From Thermoplasmata archaeon (lineage in GTDB: Archaea > Thermoplasmatota > Thermoplasmata > UBA10834 > DTMW01), in contig JAOUEZ010000014.1 in NCBI GenBank assembly GCA_029858465.1, positions 1 to 15,596 of the forward strand: a DNA stretch of 15,596 nt, in the 5' to 3' direction. The notes below the pieces were generated by a model that was not told where the DNA came from, did no database searches, and saw nothing but the letters and a program-made list of their open reading frames with translations. The translations under genes and the position numbers were made by a program. This document shows, in pieces, positions 6,661-14,483 of this stretch. Every line of letters starts with the position of its first letter. Positions within the stretch are counted from its first letter, which is position 1.

Positions 6661-7590
6661 ATGCAGGAAGTAATTGATAGATACGGACGAAGATTGACCG
6701 GTCTGCGGATATCCGTCACTCAGAACTGCAATTTGGAGTGTTTCCACTGTCATCGCGAAGGACAGAAAGAAGCCTCCGAAGAAATGATGCCCGAGGAGAT
6801 AGGAGCAATTGCCAGAATCGGAGCATCTCTCGGGGTCAAGAAAATCAAGATCACAGGCGGCGAGCCGCTGATTCGCAAAGACATATGCGAGATAATCTCG
6901 GAGATGAGGCCATATGTGCGGGAGATATCGCTGACAACCAACGGGATATTGCTTGGCAATCTCTCCGATGGTCTCAAAAAATCCGGTCTCGACAGGATCA
7001 ATGTGAGCCTGCACTCGCTCTCGGGAGACTGCCTCAGCAGAATCACTGGTAAGGATTATCTTCCAGAGGTCAAGGAGGGGCTTCGGGCGGCGAAGAAGGC
7101 AAACCTGAGCCCGATAAAGATCAATATGGTAGTCCTCAAGGACATAAACGATTTCGAAATACCAGAGATGATAAAATTCGCTTCGGAAATGGGCGCAACT
7201 CTCGAGCTGATAGAGCTTGCCACCGATAGATCTGGATGCAACGAAGAATACTTCAAAAAACATCATTTTTCGCTGGAAGACATCGAATCGCAACTGTCTG
7301 CCACCGCTCATCTGATAACGCACAATGAATTGCACAGGCGAGCACAGTATGAGATAACTGAAAACGGGAGCAGAGTCATCGTCGAACTCGTCAGATCGAT
7401 GCATAATACCATCTTCTGCGCCAACTGCACAAGGGTGAGGGTTACGAGCGACGGCAGACTGAAGGGCTGCCTCTTTGAGGACGGGAATTCGATAGACATT
7501 CTCGGAGCCATAAGGGCGGGAGTATCCGACGACATGCTCAGGGATATGTTCATCAGCTGCGTCAGCAATAGAAAGCCTTATTGGAGCTAG
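6661..7590 (+). CDS. moaA: GTP 3',8-cyclase MoaA (radical SAM, molybdopterin step 1)
   Basis: MoaA opens the molybdopterin pathway: with S-adenosylmethionine it converts GTP to 3',8-cyclo-7,8-dihydro-GTP, which MoaC turns into cyclic pyranopterin phosphate. The 309-residue product carries the radical-SAM cluster motif CNLECFHC (Cys23, 27, 30), the SAM-binding ITGGEPL (64-70) and a second Fe-S site FCANC...GCLF (Cys253, 256, 270) that holds GTP in this family. It ends in NRKPYWS, without the double glycine found at the C-terminus of bacterial MoaA. It is the first gene of a five-gene operon with moaE, moaC, moaB and moeA on the same strand. The ATG at 6661 follows a weak GGGATTGA. Confidence 0.96.
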   Translation: MQEVIDRYGRRLTGLRISVTQNCNLECFHCHREGQKEASEEMMPEEIGAIARIGASLGVKKIKITGGEPLIRKDICEIISEMRPYVREISLTTNGILLGNLSDGLKKSGLDRINVSLHSLSGDCLSRITGKDYLPEVKEGLRAAKKANLSPIKINMVVLKDINDFEIPEMIKFASEMGATLELIELATDRSGCNEEYFKKHHFSLEDIESQLSATAHLITHNELHRRAQYEITENGSRVIVELVRSMHNTIFCANCTRVRVTSDGRLKGCLFEDGNSIDILGAIRAGVSDDMLRDMFISCVSNRKPYWS

Positions 7591-7615
7591 ATGTCTCAAA
7601 AAGGGGGCAATGGCC

Positions 7616-8029
7616 ATGATCAGGATCGATGTGTCAAGCAAAAATATCGACATCAGTGCTGTTTTGAGCCAGGTTATGAGAAAAGACTGCGGCGGAATCG
7701 CATCGTTCGTCGGCACAATAAGGGACGTCTCGGAGGGAAAAAAGGTCAAGAGAGTTGAGGTGGAGGCATATGACGAGATGGCGATTTCAGATCTTAGAAA
7801 GATTGCCGAGGTAGCAGTCAAGAAGAACAGCGCGCGCTCAGCAGTAATACAGCACAGGACAGGAAAGCTGGAGGTCGGCGATGTGGTCGTCGTTATCGCA
7901 GTTTCTGCACCCCATAGGAATCAAGCCTTTGACGCCTGCAGAGAAATAATCGATCATCTGAAGAAGACTACTCCTATCTGGAAGCAGGAATTTTTCGAAG
8001 ACAGCTCGAGATGGGTCGAGGGGAAATGA
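7616..8029 (+). CDS. moaE: Molybdopterin synthase catalytic subunit MoaE
   Basis: MoaE is the large subunit of molybdopterin synthase, which uses the thiocarboxylate on MoaD to put two sulfurs on the pyranopterin. The product matches along its length: GGIASFVGTIRD, VEAYDEMA, IQHRTGKLEVGD, VSAPHRNQAFDACR and KKTTPIWKQE, which holds the conserved active-site lysines, then WVEGK at the end. Two in-frame starts exist, ATG 7610 and ATG 7616. The second is preferred because GGGGG at 7603-7607 is 8 nt away from it but only 2 nt from the first. The partner MoaD, a small ubiquitin-like protein, is not encoded in this window and must come from elsewhere. Confidence 0.95.
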   Translation: MIRIDVSSKNIDISAVLSQVMRKDCGGIASFVGTIRDVSEGKKVKRVEVEAYDEMAISDLRKIAEVAVKKNSARSAVIQHRTGKLEVGDVVVVIAVSAPHRNQAFDACREIIDHLKKTTPIWKQEFFEDSSRWVEGK

Positions 8030-8033
8030 GACA

Positions 8034-8474
8034 ATGGTAAAAATGGTCGACATAAGCGACAAAGAGGATGTCAATCGAACGGCGGTCGCAGAGGGCAAGA
8101 TCAAGCTCAAAGATAGAAGCCTCAAGGCAATAAAGGAGGGCAAGGTGAAGAAAGGGGACGTCATTTCCGCCTCACAGTTGGCCGGCATACAGGCGGCGAA
8201 AGATACGAGCAGGCTTCTTCCATTCTGCCACCAGATTCCACTCACATCTGTCGATGTCAGAATCAAAGCCGTGAGCGGCGCGATATCCGTAAGGACCACT
8301 GTTACCGCGAATTACAAAACGGGGGTAGAGATGGAGGCGCTGGCAGGAACGGCTGCGGCATTGCTAAACATCTGGGACATGGTCAAGTACCTGGAGAAGG
8401 ACAAAGACGGACAATACCCCGTTGCAGAGATTTCGGGGATCAAGGTTCTTCGGAAGACAAAGGAGGAACACTGA
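8034..8474 (+). CDS. moaC: Cyclic pyranopterin monophosphate synthase MoaC
   Basis: MoaC rearranges the MoaA product to cyclic pyranopterin monophosphate. The 146-residue protein has the family signatures MVDISDKEDVNRTAVAEG near the start, the substrate-binding LLPFCHQIPLTSVDV, TGVEMEALAGTAAALLNIWDMVK with the catalytic Asp/Lys pair in WDMVK, and KDKDGQYP. It is shorter at the N-terminus than bacterial MoaC, as is usual in archaea. The ATG lies 4 nt after the moaE stop, with GAGGGGAAATGA just upstream as ribosome-binding site. An internal ATG at 8043 is an alternative. Its stop overlaps the moaB start as TGATG. Confidence 0.96.
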   Translation: MVKMVDISDKEDVNRTAVAEGKIKLKDRSLKAIKEGKVKKGDVISASQLAGIQAAKDTSRLLPFCHQIPLTSVDVRIKAVSGAISVRTTVTANYKTGVEMEALAGTAAALLNIWDMVKYLEKDKDGQYPVAEISGIKVLRKTKEEH

Positions 8475-8977
8475 TGGGTGCAGATGAGCACAGGAAGACC
8501 GCCTTAAAGAGGGTCGTCTGTGCGGTGATAACCGTCAGCGATACCCGGACTGAGCAGGACGATGCCTCCGGAAAGGAGATCATGAAAATACTTGAAAAGC
8601 ACGGCCATTCGACTAAGCTATACGATATTGTAAAAGATGACATAGCGAAGATTAAGGAAGTGATGCGCCAGTGCATCGAAGATGATGATGTTCAGGCTAT
8701 AATTTTCAATGGCGGTACGGGCGTGACTCGCCGCGACAACACAATCGAAGCTCTGAGAGAATTCGCAGAAAAGGAGCTTTCCGGATTCGGGGAGCTGTTC
8801 AGGATGCTCAGCTATCAGGAGATAGGCGCAGCGGCGATGCTCTCGAGGGCATTTTCCTTTGTCACAGAAAAGAAGGCTGTATTCGCATTGCCAGGATCCA
8901 CCGCCGCAGTCAGGCTTGCGATGGATAAATTAATCGCCCCTGAGCTCGGACATGTCCTCTCGGAGGCAAACAGATGA
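8474..8977 (+). CDS. moaB: Molybdopterin adenylyltransferase MoaB (MogA/MoaB family)
   Basis: In archaea MoaB activates molybdopterin by adenylylation before metal insertion. The 167-residue product has the MPT-binding fold signatures: VITVSDTR, FNGGTGVTRRDNTIEAL, GFGELFRMLSYQEIGAAAMLSRA and FALPGSTAAVRLAMDKL, followed by APELGH. The family also includes MogA; the archaeal distribution and this length favour MoaB. The ATG overlaps the moaC stop (TGATG), and its own stop overlaps the moeA start (ATGA), so the three genes are translationally coupled. This suits its place in the pathway, since MoeA acts on its product. Confidence 0.93.
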   Translation: MGADEHRKTALKRVVCAVITVSDTRTEQDDASGKEIMKILEKHGHSTKLYDIVKDDIAKIKEVMRQCIEDDDVQAIIFNGGTGVTRRDNTIEALREFAEKELSGFGELFRMLSYQEIGAAAMLSRAFSFVTEKKAVFALPGSTAAVRLAMDKLIAPELGHVLSEANR

Positions 8978-10194
8978 GTTATCCTGAGTCCTTCAAAAAA
9001 CCGATATCGCTGGACGAAGCTCTGAAAATATCTGTCGCGGCATCGAAGCCCACGAATAAAACCGAGATGGTATCAACTCATCTGTCGAACAATCGCATTC
9101 TCGCTGAGGACATTAAGGCGACCCTTTCCGTTCCTCCGTTTGCGAGATCGGCGATGGACGGCTTCGCAGTAAGGGCGTCTGATGTGCAAAACGCGAGTCA
9201 AACAGAACCGGTTACTTTGAGGGTCGTTCAAGAAATATTCGCAGGGACTGCTGCGGGAGCGTCTATTCGAAAGGGCGAATGCGCGGCGATTGCGACCGGC
9301 GGCATGCTTCCAAAAGGCGTGGATTCGATCGTCATGATTGAAAACACTAGCCAATGTGATTCAGAGGGTTATGTGAATATCAATTTTCCAGCTAAGAAGG
9401 GACAGCATGTAATCTCAGTTGGATCTGATATCAAGAAAGGTCGTATTGTTGCGAAAAAATCCGAGCAGTTGACCCCTTCTAAAATCGGAGCAATATCCGC
9501 GATAGGGAAAAGATCAATCAAAGTATATCGGAAGCCAAGAATCGTTATTATGCCGACTGGTGATGAGATCATTAGACCAGGCAGAAAGCTGAGATCCGGT
9601 CAAATATACGATGTGAACACTTTCACGCTGCATTCGATAATATCCTCTTTTGGGGGCGATGCCTGCATAGAACCGATCATTGAGGACAATAGGCGTAGCA
9701 TCATCAGAGCGCTTAGATCGCATTCAAATCATGAACTGATAATCCTTTCGGGCGGAAGCTCCGTCGGCGAAAAGGATCTTATCGTCAATGTTCTCAGGGA
9801 TATCGGAGAGGTCCTATTTCACGGGGTCGCCATTAAACCGGGGAAGCCCACCTTGCTTGGTAGGATCAGACAAACACTCGTGATGGGAATGCCCGGCCAT
9901 CCGACATCCTGTCTGTCAAACGCATATCTTTTTCTTGGCCCCATGATAAGAAAAATCGGTCGAATGTCAGAGGAACGTGGAAATGAAGTCCTACTAAGGC
10001 TTGCAGAGGATGTGCATCTTCCTAAAGATAGAGCATTGATTCTTCCAATTCGAATCCAGGGGGATCTCGCAGTTCCAACATTCAAAGAATCAAGCGCAAT
10101 AACGAGCATGGTAAACGCGGATGGATACGCGATACTTCAGCCTAAGGGGAATATCGCAGGGAAAGGCTCACAGATTTTGGTTCATCTGTATTGA
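8974..10194 (+). CDS. moeA: Molybdopterin molybdenumtransferase MoeA
   Basis: MoeA inserts molybdate or tungstate into adenylylated molybdopterin. The 406-residue product shows the full family layout: PPFARSAMDGFAVRASD near the N-terminus, ATGGMLPKGVDSIVMIE, then the MPT-binding domain with MPTGDEII, LSGGSSVGEKDLI, FHGVAIKPGKPTLLG and GMPGHPTSCLSN, and a C-terminal beta-barrel domain. There is no extra periplasmic-binding-protein-like domain, which some archaeal MoeA proteins carry. The ATG overlaps the moaB stop as ATGA. It closes the moa operon; the tungstate/molybdate importer follows after 79 bp with its own promoter and operator, so metal supply and metal insertion sit side by side. Confidence 0.96.
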   Translation: MSYPESFKKPISLDEALKISVAASKPTNKTEMVSTHLSNNRILAEDIKATLSVPPFARSAMDGFAVRASDVQNASQTEPVTLRVVQEIFAGTAAGASIRKGECAAIATGGMLPKGVDSIVMIENTSQCDSEGYVNINFPAKKGQHVISVGSDIKKGRIVAKKSEQLTPSKIGAISAIGKRSIKVYRKPRIVIMPTGDEIIRPGRKLRSGQIYDVNTFTLHSIISSFGGDACIEPIIEDNRRSIIRALRSHSNHELIILSGGSSVGEKDLIVNVLRDIGEVLFHGVAIKPGKPTLLGRIRQTLVMGMPGHPTSCLSNAYLFLGPMIRKIGRMSEERGNEVLLRLAEDVHLPKDRALILPIRIQGDLAVPTFKESSAITSMVNADGYAILQPKGNIAGKGSQILVHLY

Positions 10195-10224
10195 TTGAAA
10201 TTTCCGCATCCTCTCCAAAGAAAA

Positions 10225-10236
10225 TCCTTTATACTC
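10225..10236 (+). promoter_or_regulatory. Candidate TATA box of the wtpABC operon
   Basis: AATCCTTTATACTCC contains TTTATAC near 10231. This core lies the same number of bases before its dyad as the moaA TATA-like core does, with identical bases at several flanking positions. Transcription would begin near 10257, inside the dyad. Confidence 0.5.
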
Positions 10237-10238
10237 CA

Positions 10239-10264
10239 TCGATATGTCTTGGTAAGCATATCGA
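10239..10264 (+). promoter_or_regulatory. Putative operator upstream of wtpA (perfect TCGATATG-N10-CATATCGA dyad)
   Basis: Eight-base arms TCGATATG and CATATCGA match perfectly across a 10 bp spacer. The dyad ends 9 nt before the wtpA ATG and covers the predicted transcription start. It shares the right half AGCATATCG exactly with the moaA dyad and 6 of 7 bases of the left half. A DNA-binding dimer sensing molybdate or tungstate is the natural candidate, but its identity is unknown. Confidence 0.65.
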
Positions 10265-10273
10265 AGAGATACA

Positions 10274-11368
10274 ATGCAACGAAGTGTAAAAATTATCGTT
10301 CTGGTAATCGTAGCAGTATTGCTTGTCGCCACGGTGTCAGCGGTGCTAATATTGCAGATGCCTCAGGGAACAACTGTTCTCAAAGTATTCACTGCCGGCA
10401 GCCTTTCAGAGCCTTTCGACAACATGGAGAACAATGAGGACCTTGAGACCATATTTGAGACCGAACATCCAAATGTTGATGTCCAGATTTCATCAGGCGG
10501 CAGCGCGACAATGATCAGAAGAATTACCGATCTCAATCAAACTTGTGATGTTCTGGCCGTTGCGGATTATTCTCTGATACCGTTGATGATGATCAACTCA
10601 ACCCACAAGACGGCAGATTTCGCCCTGCAGTTCGCAAAGAACAGCATAATTCTCGCCTATACAGACATGAGCCGTTATGCCGACGAGATAAATTCGAGCA
10701 ACTGGATGGATATTCTCAGGAAACCGGATGTAAAATTCGGCTTTTCAAGCCCGAACGATGATCCCTGCGGCTATAGGAGCCAGATGGTGATGATTCTCGC
10801 CGAGCAGTACTATGGAGACCCGACTATTTATGAAGATCTCGTGATGAATAACACCAACATTGACAATGTTACAGTGGAAAACGGAATTACAGCAATTAGC
10901 ATTCCATCGAGTCTCACCGTCATCAACAGCGATAAAGTGATGATCAGGAGCGCAGAGGTGGATCTAACCAACGCCTTGGAGACCGGATCCATCGATTACC
11001 TCTTCATTTATAAAAGCGTCGCATATCGTCACGCCGATTCGGGGGAGAAATATATCGAATTGCCAAGCCAGATAAATCTGAATGATACCGCTCATACATC
11101 TCTCTACGAGAAAGTGAAGGTCATACAGTTCGCCGATAATTCCAATGCGAGCAAGATCAAGACCGTTGTCGGAAGCCCTATTGTTTACGGTCTAACAATT
11201 CCGAAAAACTCCGAGAATCCGACTCTTGCAATGGAATTTATCAAACTTGTAATTGGAGAGGAAGGACAGCAGGTAATGCAGAACGCCGGTCAAGAGCCGA
11301 TAGATCCAGCGATCGCCGGCTATTGGAATGAGGAGGTTCCCGAGGGAATCAGGGACATGGTAGTCTGA
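10274..11368 (+). CDS. wtpA: Tungstate/molybdate ABC transporter substrate-binding protein WtpA
   Basis: The 364-residue protein has an N-terminal membrane anchor (about 6-28, no lipobox Cys) and an extracytoplasmic ModA/WtpA-type binding domain. Signatures are VFTAGSLSEPF (38-48), the SSGGS loop, DVLAVADYSLIP (92-103), SSPNDDPCGYRSQM and LETGSIDYLFIYKS. In archaeal WtpA/ModA structures the oxyanion metal is held in six-fold coordination using an Asp and a Glu; the likely equivalents are an Asp in NDDPCGYRS (162-163) and Glu236 in LETG. The protein captures tungstate or molybdate outside the cell and hands it to WtpB. It heads an operon with wtpB and wtpC. Which metal it prefers cannot be read from sequence. 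Confidence 0.92.
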   Translation: MQRSVKIIVLVIVAVLLVATVSAVLILQMPQGTTVLKVFTAGSLSEPFDNMENNEDLETIFETEHPNVDVQISSGGSATMIRRITDLNQTCDVLAVADYSLIPLMMINSTHKTADFALQFAKNSIILAYTDMSRYADEINSSNWMDILRKPDVKFGFSSPNDDPCGYRSQMVMILAEQYYGDPTIYEDLVMNNTNIDNVTVENGITAISIPSSLTVINSDKVMIRSAEVDLTNALETGSIDYLFIYKSVAYRHADSGEKYIELPSQINLNDTAHTSLYEKVKVIQFADNSNASKIKTVVGSPIVYGLTIPKNSENPTLAMEFIKLVIGEEGQQVMQNAGQEPIDPAIAGYWNEEVPEGIRDMVV

Positions 11369-11371
11369 GTG

Positions 11372-12187
11372 ATGATATTGAGTAAGAAGCACAAATTGCC
11401 CGATCCGATAATAATTCTCTTCTCGATAGCTGCGGCTCTGCTGATCACGTTCATCTCGCTTCCAATAATTGCAACAGTTGTAACGGAACAAGCGGGTGAC
11501 ATCGCCTTCGCAATGGGAGACCCAGAAGTGCAGTCCGCGATTGCCGTGAGCTTCGGAGGCGCGCTTTTAGCGACCGCCCTCTCCTGCTTTTTCGGAATAC
11601 CATTGGCCTACATTATGGCGAGAATAAAATTTCCCGGAAAAGGGGTCGTGCAGGGCATAATCGATGTCCCGATCGTCATACCCCATACAATTGCAGGCAT
11701 CGCGCTTCTCGTCGTTTTCGGTAGAATGGGTGTCTTTTCGGACCAGATGGATGCATTGAATCTGCGGTTCGAGGATAATATGCTGGGGATAGTCATCGCA
11801 ATGATGTTTGTCAGCGTATCCTTTGTTGTCAACTCTAGCAGGGATGGATTTGAAGCCGTCGATGAGCGGCTTGAAAATGTGGCGAGATCTCTCGGTGCTT
11901 CACGCATCGAATCAATCATGACTGTCACCTTTCCGCTATCACTACCATCAATGGTCACAGGCGCAGTCATGGCCTGGGCAAGGGCTGTGAGCGAGTTCGG
12001 AGCCGTTGTGATAATCGCGTTCTTCCCGAAGATAATCCCCACCCTCATTTATGAGAAGAATCTCCACACAGGGCTGGTTGAGTCCATGCCGATTGCAGCC
12101 CTATTGATCATCATCTGTGTCGGTATTTTCATCGCGCTCAGGACCTTGACGACCGTTTGGAAGCGCAGGATGGAGGAGAAGGAATGA
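11372..12187 (+). CDS. wtpB: Tungstate/molybdate ABC transporter permease WtpB
   Basis: This is an integral membrane permease of the ModB/WtpB type with about six hydrophobic segments (roughly 13-40, 57-82, 97-117, 128-150, 198-215 and 243-263). The cytoplasmic EAA loop that docks on the ATPase is seen as ENVARSLGASRIESIMTVTFPL-like sequence near residues 170-190, and VPIVIPHTIAGIAL is typical of molybdate/tungstate permeases. The gene starts right after the wtpA stop: GTG 11369 directly abuts it and ATG 11372 follows. ATG is preferred, though no strong ribosome-binding site is visible for either. The stop overlaps wtpC as ATGA. Confidence 0.93.
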   Translation: MILSKKHKLPDPIIILFSIAAALLITFISLPIIATVVTEQAGDIAFAMGDPEVQSAIAVSFGGALLATALSCFFGIPLAYIMARIKFPGKGVVQGIIDVPIVIPHTIAGIALLVVFGRMGVFSDQMDALNLRFEDNMLGIVIAMMFVSVSFVVNSSRDGFEAVDERLENVARSLGASRIESIMTVTFPLSLPSMVTGAVMAWARAVSEFGAVVIIAFFPKIIPTLIYEKNLHTGLVESMPIAALLIIICVGIFIALRTLTTVWKRRMEEKE

Positions 12188-13227
12188 TTGAGATATCCGG
12201 TCTTTCATACTCCGCAGGAGAATTCAATCTTCGGGACATCTCCTTCAATGTCAGGAAAGGAGAGACGCTCGTCATTCTTGGTCCGACAGGCGCCGGAAAG
12301 ACCGTGCTTCTCGAGATCATTGCCGGCTTCAGATATCCTGCATCGGGCTCCATCAAGATCGACGGCAGAGAGATAAACTATCTTCCGCCTGAGAAACGAA
12401 AGGTCGGAATGGTCTATCAGGACTATCTTCTCTTCCCGCATCTGAATGTCTTTGACAATATCGCCTATGGTTTGAAGTCTAAAGGCATGAAGGCGGATAA
12501 AACAAATAGCGCGGTCGATGAGATTGCGAAAAAACTCGGCATTGATCATCTTCTCGACAGAAAGGTGAAGAAGCTTAGTGGGGGAGAGCAACAGAGGGTC
12601 GCATTGGCAAGAGCATTGATAATCGAGCCGGATCTGCTGTTGTTGGATGAGCCGTTCAGCGCCGTCGACCCGAATACGAAGGAGAAGTTGATGCGTGAGC
12701 TGTCGGCGACCTTGAACGGCTGGAATATCCCCGTCCTATATGTCACGCACGACCAAGTCGAGGCTGCCGATATGGCCGATAACATCGCGGTGATGAACGA
12801 GGGGAGGATGGTCCAAATCGATGAGCCGAAGAATGTCTTCTCCATGCCAAAATCCGAATTTGTGGCCGGATTCATCGGGACGCGCAACATCTTCAAGGGA
12901 ACGGCAAAGAGAGTCGACGGTGTGACAGAGGTCGAAATCGCCGGCGTCACCATCTTTTCATCCATAGATATGGAAGGGGATGTTCATGTCACGATAAGGC
13001 CGGAAGATATCATCGTGTCAAAACAGCCACTGCAATCGAGTGCCCGAAATTCATTGAGAGGAAAGGTCGTGGCCATATCGGAAAAGGGACCGGTGATTAA
13101 TGTTACGGCCGATTTCGGCATCGATATCATCGCATCGATAACGAAGGAATCGTTCAGGGAGATGCAAATAACGCTGGAGGACGAGATCGTCTACACATTC
13201 AAAGCGCCGAGCGTGAACCTATTTTGA
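12184..13227 (+). CDS. wtpC: Tungstate/molybdate ABC transporter ATP-binding protein WtpC
   Basis: This is the ATPase of the importer, 347 residues from ATG 12184. Walker A is GPTGAGKT, the Q-loop region is VYQDYLLFPH, the signature is LSGGEQQRVALARAL, Walker B is LLLLDEPFSAVD and the switch His is in VTHD. A C-terminal regulatory part (about 230-347) ends in a TOBE/MOP-like domain with SSARNSLRGKVVAI, the oxyanion-binding type found in ModC; in related transporters molybdate or tungstate binding there inhibits import. The start is set at the ATGA overlap with the wtpB stop, preceded by GGAGAAGGA. An in-frame ATG 27 bases upstream would only add a stretch overlapping wtpB. Confidence 0.95.
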   Translation: MIEISGLSYSAGEFNLRDISFNVRKGETLVILGPTGAGKTVLLEIIAGFRYPASGSIKIDGREINYLPPEKRKVGMVYQDYLLFPHLNVFDNIAYGLKSKGMKADKTNSAVDEIAKKLGIDHLLDRKVKKLSGGEQQRVALARALIIEPDLLLLDEPFSAVDPNTKEKLMRELSATLNGWNIPVLYVTHDQVEAADMADNIAVMNEGRMVQIDEPKNVFSMPKSEFVAGFIGTRNIFKGTAKRVDGVTEVEIAGVTIFSSIDMEGDVHVTIRPEDIIVSKQPLQSSARNSLRGKVVAISEKGPVINVTADFGIDIIASITKESFREMQITLEDEIVYTFKAPSVNLF

Positions 13228-13229
13228 AT

Positions 13230-13262
13230 CTATAAATAATCAAATCAGTCAAAATAAATATT
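13230..13262 (+). promoter_or_regulatory. Candidate promoter(s) of the DUF1611 gene
   Basis: Two TATA-like stretches, CTATAAATAAT (13230-13240) and AAAATAAATATT (13251-13262), lie between wtpC and the next gene. The second is placed for a start near 13282, almost at the coding start. No copy of the CGATAyG dyad is present here, so this gene appears outside the moa/wtp regulation. Confidence 0.35.
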
Positions 13263-13291
13263 GGAGCAGTAGTCTGTCCCATTTGATAAAG

Positions 13292-14356
13292 ATGAAGAGC
13301 GCGGCGATACTGTGCGAAGGACTCTTCGGAAAACCTCCTGGGAAGACCGCCGCAGGGCTGGTCAGGAAATCCCGCAAGTATCAGATTGTCGGAGTCATCG
13401 ATAGTGCCTCTGCCGGGAAAGATGCTGGTGCAGTCCTCGACGGCGTGAGCAGGAACATCCCGATATTCTCCTCAATGAAAGAGATTATAGAAAAGGTCGG
13501 AAAGAAACCGGATTATCTGATTATCGGAATCGCGCCAGTCGGGGGAAAGCTTCCGGCTTCATTCAGAAAGCATCTGAGAGACGCGCTCGGCGCCGGAATC
13601 AATGTCATTTCCGGTCTTCACGAGTTCCTTTCTCAAGATGCTGAGCTGAGCAAGATTGCTGAGGACAACGGCTCCGAGATAATCGACATAAGGAAAGAGC
13701 CTCCGCTGGAAAAGCTGAGGCATTTCAGAAACCTGTCTAAGGATCTTCCGTGTGTTAAGATTCCCGTTCTTGGAACCGATGCGGCGATAGGAAAGAGGAC
13801 GACCGCATGGGCGGTGACCGATTCTCTGAACGAAATGGGAGTCAAGGCTACCTTTGTCGCGACGGGACAGACAGGTTTGCTCCAGGGAGCGGATTTTGGG
13901 ATTCCTCTCGATGCGATCAAGGGCGATTTCGTCGTAGGGGAGCTCGAGGGGGAGATAGTGCGCGCGTACGAGACAGATAAACCGAAGGTCATAATCATCG
14001 AGGGACAGGGGTCGCTAAGCCATCCCGCATATGTCACAGGTTCAAGGGCCATCGCTACTGCATCATCTCCGAACGGCGTTATACTCCAGCATGCCCCGAT
14101 GAGAAAATTCAGGACCTTTCATGAGAACGAATTACACCTTTCTATGCCGACTATTGAACAGGAAATCGAGATGATCGGACATTATGCGGGATGCCCCGTG
14201 ATCGCCATTACTATCAATCATTCTGAGATGAATAAGGATCAGGTTTCAAGTACGATTGTCGACTATGAGAAGAGATTTGGGGTGCCGTGCACTGATGTTC
14301 TATGGTTCGGCGCCGAAAAGTTGGCAAAAACAATCATTAATAGATTTCTTGAGTGA
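13292..14356 (+). CDS. DUF1611 P-loop protein (DgcN-like family)
   Basis: The product has an N-terminal Rossmann-like domain (about 1-145, opening AAILCEGLFGKPPGKTAAG) and a C-terminal P-loop domain with GTDAAIGKRTT, followed by VATGQTGLLQG, IIIEGQGSLSHPAY and LQHAPMRKF. This is the DUF1611 family. Some members are now named DgcN, reported as N-acetyltransferases in D-glutamate breakdown that work with DgcA, an enolase-superfamily neighbour in those loci. No dgcA or dipeptide epimerase gene is visible here, so the role is left open. The start is taken as ATG 13292, which gives the usual N-terminus. TTG 13283 in the same frame is an alternative, and neither has a clear ribosome-binding site. 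Confidence 0.85.
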   Translation: MKSAAILCEGLFGKPPGKTAAGLVRKSRKYQIVGVIDSASAGKDAGAVLDGVSRNIPIFSSMKEIIEKVGKKPDYLIIGIAPVGGKLPASFRKHLRDALGAGINVISGLHEFLSQDAELSKIAEDNGSEIIDIRKEPPLEKLRHFRNLSKDLPCVKIPVLGTDAAIGKRTTAWAVTDSLNEMGVKATFVATGQTGLLQGADFGIPLDAIKGDFVVGELEGEIVRAYETDKPKVIIIEGQGSLSHPAYVTGSRAIATASSPNGVILQHAPMRKFRTFHENELHLSMPTIEQEIEMIGHYAGCPVIAITINHSEMNKDQVSSTIVDYEKRFGVPCTDVLWFGAEKLAKTIINRFLE

Positions 14357-14402
14357 TTTACTGTAGAATAGGTGAAGAAGAGCAATATTTTCAAAAACCG
14401 TT

Positions 14403-14440
14403 AGAAATCCTTATGTCCCCTCAAAGCGTAATAAATAGCG
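14403..14440 (+). promoter_or_regulatory. Candidate promoter of the last gene
   Basis: AGAAATCCTTATG (about 14403-14415) and GTAATAAATAGC (about 14427-14438) are both TATA-like. The second would give a leader of about 24 nt that includes GGAGGG. The 127 bp gap 14357-14483 shows no other gene and no convincing terminator. Confidence 0.35.
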
Positions 14441-14483
14441 CCTGATGTACTCTGAGAAATAATCGCCTCTGGAGGGAATAATC

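Noticed and set aside
6613..7821. Open frame of 402 codons on the minus strand opposite moaA and moaE
   Set aside because: It lies antisense to two genes with complete family motifs, has no family features of its own, and reflects codon bias in the real genes.
11022..13080. Further CATATCG half-sites inside wtpA (11022-11028) and wtpC (13074-13080)
   Set aside because: Neither has the partner half CGATAyG ten bases upstream, and both are inside coding sequence, so they look like chance matches.
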